From contig NZ_LR760298.1 in NCBI RefSeq assembly GCF_902806445.1, positions 1,302,001 to 1,366,000 of the forward strand: a stretch of 64,000 nucleotides of DNA. Reading direction: 5' to 3'. The position numbers and the translations under genes are program-made. Shown one piece after another: positions 61,738 through 64,000 of the stretch (position 1 is its first letter; each line of letters starts with the position of its first letter). The notes under the pieces were generated by a model, which was not told the DNA's origin, ran no database searches, and saw nothing but the letters and a program-made list of their open reading frames with translations. Source of the DNA: Listeria sp. PSOL-1 (GTDB lineage Bacteria; Bacillota; Bacilli; Lactobacillales; Listeriaceae).

Positions 61738-62553
61738 GTGGCTGAAAAATGGTTTCTTCTTGACCAAGACAAATTGTCGCCAGCAATTAACATGGCCGTT
61801 GATGAAAAACTAGCAGATTGGCACCGGTCAGGGCTGATACAACCAACTTTACGTTTCTATGGCTGGAATCCACCAGGACTCACTGTTGGCCACTTTCAAA
61901 AAGCGCGCACAAAAATTGACTCAGAAGCAGTAAAAAAGCACCAGTTTGAAATGGTACGCAGGCAAACAGGTGGTCAAGCTGTCTTACATGATAATGAATT
62001 GACCTATAGCTTTATTATTTCTGAAAATCATTCACAAATTCCGCAAACAATTAAAGCAGCTCATAAACTTATCTCAGAGGCCTTACTTGTTGGCTTACAT
62101 CAAATCGGAATTCAAGCGGATTTTGCAGTTCCAAAAGACAAGCGTCCAAAAGGAACTGCTATTTGTTTTGAAGAGCCGTCTTGGTATGAGATCACTTATG
62201 AACAGAAAAAGATTATTGGAAGCGCTCAAGCAAGACTTCAAGGCATATTACTGCAACATGGCTCCATTCCTTTATCAATGGACGAAAACGATCTTTTTGA
62301 TTTATTTATTTTTGATAATCCACGTGTAAAAGAGCGGATGAAGCGTTCGTTTTCTAACAAGGCTTCAGGTATTTATGATATTTTAAAAAAAGAAATTACC
62401 TTATCTGACTTAAAACAAGCTTTCAAAGATGGATTTAGTAAGATTTTTGACGTTACTTTTGAACCACTTATGCTCTCTGAACAAAATTGGGAAGAAATTT
62501 ATACATTAGCTGAAACAAAATATAAAAATAATGATTATAACTGGTCACGCTAA
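61738..62553 (+). CDS. lipM: Octanoyltransferase LipM
   Basis: Transfers octanoyl from acyl carrier protein to GcvH-type lipoyl domains, first step of lipoate synthesis. 271 residues. The lipoate ligase-like fold has [27 protein letters not shown] and [21 protein letters not shown]. The catalytic cysteine is in the LipM motif [14 protein letters not shown], followed by [20 protein letters not shown]. That cysteine distinguishes LipM from ATP-dependent lipoate ligases. GTG start with GGGGGGA upstream. Followed 16 bases later by lipA. Confidence 0.9.
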   Translation: MAEKWFLLDQDKLSPAINMAVDEKLADWHRSGLIQPTLRFYGWNPPGLTVGHFQKARTKIDSEAVKKHQFEMVRRQTGGQAVLHDNELTYSFIISENHSQIPQTIKAAHKLISEALLVGLHQIGIQADFAVPKDKRPKGTAICFEEPSWYEITYEQKKIIGSAQARLQGILLQHGSIPLSMDENDLFDLFIFDNPRVKERMKRSFSNKASGIYDILKKEITLSDLKQAFKDGFSKIFDVTFEPLMLSEQNWEEIYTLAETKYKNNDYNWSR

Positions 62554-62569
62554 CGAGAGGAGAATTAAT

Positions 62570-63469
62570 TTGGAAAAGAAAAAGCACGTTCCAAAACCAG
62601 ATTGGCTAAAAATCAAACTTTCAAATACGGAAAGTTTCAAAGATGTCAAGCACAATTTGCGTGAAAATAATTTACATACAGTTTGTGAAGAAGCAAAATG
62701 TCCAAATTTACAGGAATGTTTTGGTGAACGGCGCACAGCAACATTTATGATACTTGGTGATATCTGTACACGAGCTTGTCGGTTTTGTGCCGTGAAAACC
62801 GGTAGTCCGACCCACCTTGATTTAGGGGAAGCAAAACGCGTAGCAGAATCTGTTGCCTTGATGGATTTACGCCATGTTGTTATTACTGCTGTTGCAAGAG
62901 ATGATCTTGATGACGGAGGTGCTCTTGTTTTTGCAAATACAATTCGTGCAATCCGTGAACGTATGCCAGGAACGACAGTTGAAGTGTTACCATCGGATAT
63001 GAAAGGTGACTACTTGAGCTTAAAAACATTGCTTGATGCAAAGCCAGATATTTTCAATCATAATATTGAAACGATTCGTCGCCTTACTCCAAATGTTCGT
63101 CACCGTGCAACATATGATCGCTCGCTTGAGTTATTACAACGCGTTCGTGATATGGCTCCTGATCTTCCAACAAAATCCAGTATTATGGTTGGACTAGGTG
63201 AAACAAAAGAAGAAATTTTAGAAGCAATGGATGACTTATTAGCGCATGGTGTCGAAATTTTAACGATCGGGCAGTATTTGCAGCCTTCACGTAAGCACTA
63301 TCCTGTTGATCGCTACTATCATCCAAAAGAATTCCTTGAGTTGAAGCGCATCGCTAGAAAAAAAGGATTTATCCACTGTGAAGCCGGTCCAATGGTTCGT
63401 TCAAGCTATCATGCCGATGAGCAAGTGAACGAATCTGCTAAGGAACGACGCTTACAAGCTGAGCAATAA
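62570..63469 (+). CDS. lipA: Lipoyl synthase
   Basis: Radical-SAM enzyme that inserts two sulfur atoms into octanoyl groups. The start is a TTG ([21 protein letters not shown]) with GAGAGGAG upstream, 300 residues. The auxiliary cluster motif is [13 protein letters not shown] (C-x4-C-x5-C) and the radical-SAM motif is CTRACRFC (C-x3-C-x2-C). The C-terminal serine motif R-S-S-Y ([11 protein letters not shown]), which ligates the auxiliary cluster, is intact. Coupled to lipM, so the host can make lipoate from octanoyl-ACP. Confidence 0.97.
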   Translation: MEKKKHVPKPDWLKIKLSNTESFKDVKHNLRENNLHTVCEEAKCPNLQECFGERRTATFMILGDICTRACRFCAVKTGSPTHLDLGEAKRVAESVALMDLRHVVITAVARDDLDDGGALVFANTIRAIRERMPGTTVEVLPSDMKGDYLSLKTLLDAKPDIFNHNIETIRRLTPNVRHRATYDRSLELLQRVRDMAPDLPTKSSIMVGLGETKEEILEAMDDLLAHGVEILTIGQYLQPSRKHYPVDRYYHPKEFLELKRIARKKGFIHCEAGPMVRSSYHADEQVNESAKERRLQAEQ

Positions 63470-63480
63470 CAATCGTTTTT

Positions 63481-63511
63481 GGTAGGCTTTCGTTTTGCTG
63501 AAAAGCCTGCC
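63481..63511 (+). terminator. Probable terminator of lipM-lipA
   Basis: GGTAGGCTTT (63481-63490) and AAAAGCCTGCC (63501-63511) form a 10-bp stem with one G-T pair. The T-rich tract (CTTTTATTT) begins only about nine bases later, so it is a weaker terminator than the others. Confidence 0.6.
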
Positions 63512-63592
63512 AAATCCGCTCTTTTATTTCTCAACAATTTAGGTTATACTATTTGTTTAGCAGCAAAATAATTATGCATTTGAGGAAAAAGA

Positions 63593-64000
63593 ATGACTCA
63601 TTATCTAAGTATTCCTATATTATCCGACTATAAGCAACAAACACTTGCCGAATTATTACAATCCCCTTTCCATTTTGGTAAAAAATTACGTCATATATAC
63701 CGGATGTCAAATGATGTCCTTCTTGATAATCAAAAGCCAAATTGGAACGCTCCACTTGGCGATGCTAAAATATTACAATTACCTCTTTTAGCTATTGAAA
63801 AAATCCCTTCTGCAAAAAAACCCGCTCAAGTAATCTACGAAGATGACTTTCTCGCCGTTGTTTTTAAACCTACTGGTATAAAAACTCACCCCAATGATCC
63901 TAATGAAAAAAATACACTTGCTAACCAGCTTGAATGCCATTTTCAAGAAACAAAACAAACGGCTGCAAGCGCACTTCATGTACATCGGCTTGATCAGGTC
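63593..64000 (+). CDS. RluA-family pseudouridine synthase, C-terminus cut by window edge
   Basis: 136 codons up to the right edge. Starts MTHYLSIPILSDYKQQTLAELLQ with GAGGAAAAAGA upstream. The N-terminal 80 residues form the S4-like part (FHFGKKLRHIYRMSNDVLLDNQ). The catalytic domain begins at about 84 with VIYEDDFLAVVFKPTGIKTHPND. The catalytic aspartate motif HVHRLDQ lies at the edge, as in the HRLDxxTSG signature of RluA/RluC/RluD. It is probably the YhcT or YjbO type of Bacillales; the rRNA target is unknown. The rest of the gene is outside the window. Confidence 0.88.
   Translation, partial: MTHYLSIPILSDYKQQTLAELLQSPFHFGKKLRHIYRMSNDVLLDNQKPNWNAPLGDAKILQLPLLAIEKIPSAKKPAQVIYEDDFLAVVFKPTGIKTHPNDPNEKNTLANQLECHFQETKQTAASALHVHRLDQV

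Noticed and set aside
1-64000. tRNA, rRNA, CRISPR array or prophage
   Set aside because: No cloverleaf-like clusters, rRNA sequence, spaced direct repeats or phage structural genes were recognised anywhere in the window.

Overview
The window comes from a low-GC, non-sporulating Firmicute and most resembles the family Listeriaceae (Listeria in the broad sense, possibly Brochothrix). This rests on the sequences and order of the division cluster, the absence of spoVD and spoVE from that cluster, a meso-DAP type MurE (DNPR motif), and a second half whose gene order I recall from Listeria monocytogenes (hemH-hemE-hmoB-ecsBA-hit-yhaH-prsA-yhaMNO-yheA-fumC-PBP-'arsC'). Species cannot be fixed from the sequence alone.

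Layout. (1) 1-18.5 kb, all minus strand: the division and cell-wall (dcw) cluster, read from right to left as mraZ-rsmH-ftsL-pbpB-murE-mraY-murD-murG-divIB-ftsA-ftsZ-ylmE-sepF-ylmG-ylmH-divIVA, followed by ileS (3' end cut by the window edge) behind an Ile T-box. (2) 18.7-22.4 kb: a DUF3397-like membrane protein, panE, rpmF, yceD and the divergent tmcAL. (3) 22.4-29.9 kb, accessory in character: a Crp/Fnr regulator divergent from the hybrid-cluster protein gene hcp, and a MacB/FtsX-type ABC exporter divergent from an OmpR/histidine-kinase pair. (4) 29.4-38.3 kb: uspA, DUF1622, the ylbL-coaD-rsmD-ylbG-ylbF-ylbC group, a TPR membrane protein of unknown role, and the divergent heme A genes ctaB/ctaA. 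(5) 38.3-52 kb: MOSC and DUF4870 proteins, an XRE regulator, hemH-hemE, hmoB, ecsBA, hit, yhaH, prsA and yhaMNO. (6) 52.1-54.3 kb: a three-gene cassette for a secreted papain-fold hydrolase, a membrane-anchored protein and a small membrane protein. (7) 54.3-64 kb: yheA, fumC, a class A PBP, a cysteine-less arsenate-reductase-like protein behind a sigma-B promoter, a CNNM/CorC-type transporter behind a leader with a nine-codon ORF, a PlcR/Rgg-like regulator, lipM-lipA, and the start of an RluA-type pseudouridine synthase.

How the genes work together. The first 18 kb makes lipid II (MurE, MurD, MraY, MurG), polymerises and cross-links septal wall (PBP2B with FtsL/DivIB), and builds and places the Z ring (FtsZ, FtsA, SepF, DivIVA). 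ctaA/ctaB and hemE/hemH supply heme for respiration, HmoB degrades heme, LipM/LipA make lipoyl cofactor, FumC serves the TCA branch, and Hcp probably handles nitrosative stress. PrsA, EcsAB and YlbL serve secretion and membrane protein quality control.

The most unusual structure is a family of dispersed long palindromes, 60-140 bp, in five intergenic positions (14.4, 24.8, 29.4, 34.6 and 60.6 kb) with a partial copy in a terminator loop at 38.3 kb. Two full copies, about 36 kb apart and in opposite orientation, align over roughly 130 bp. I saw no tRNA, rRNA, CRISPR array, complete insertion sequence or prophage gene.
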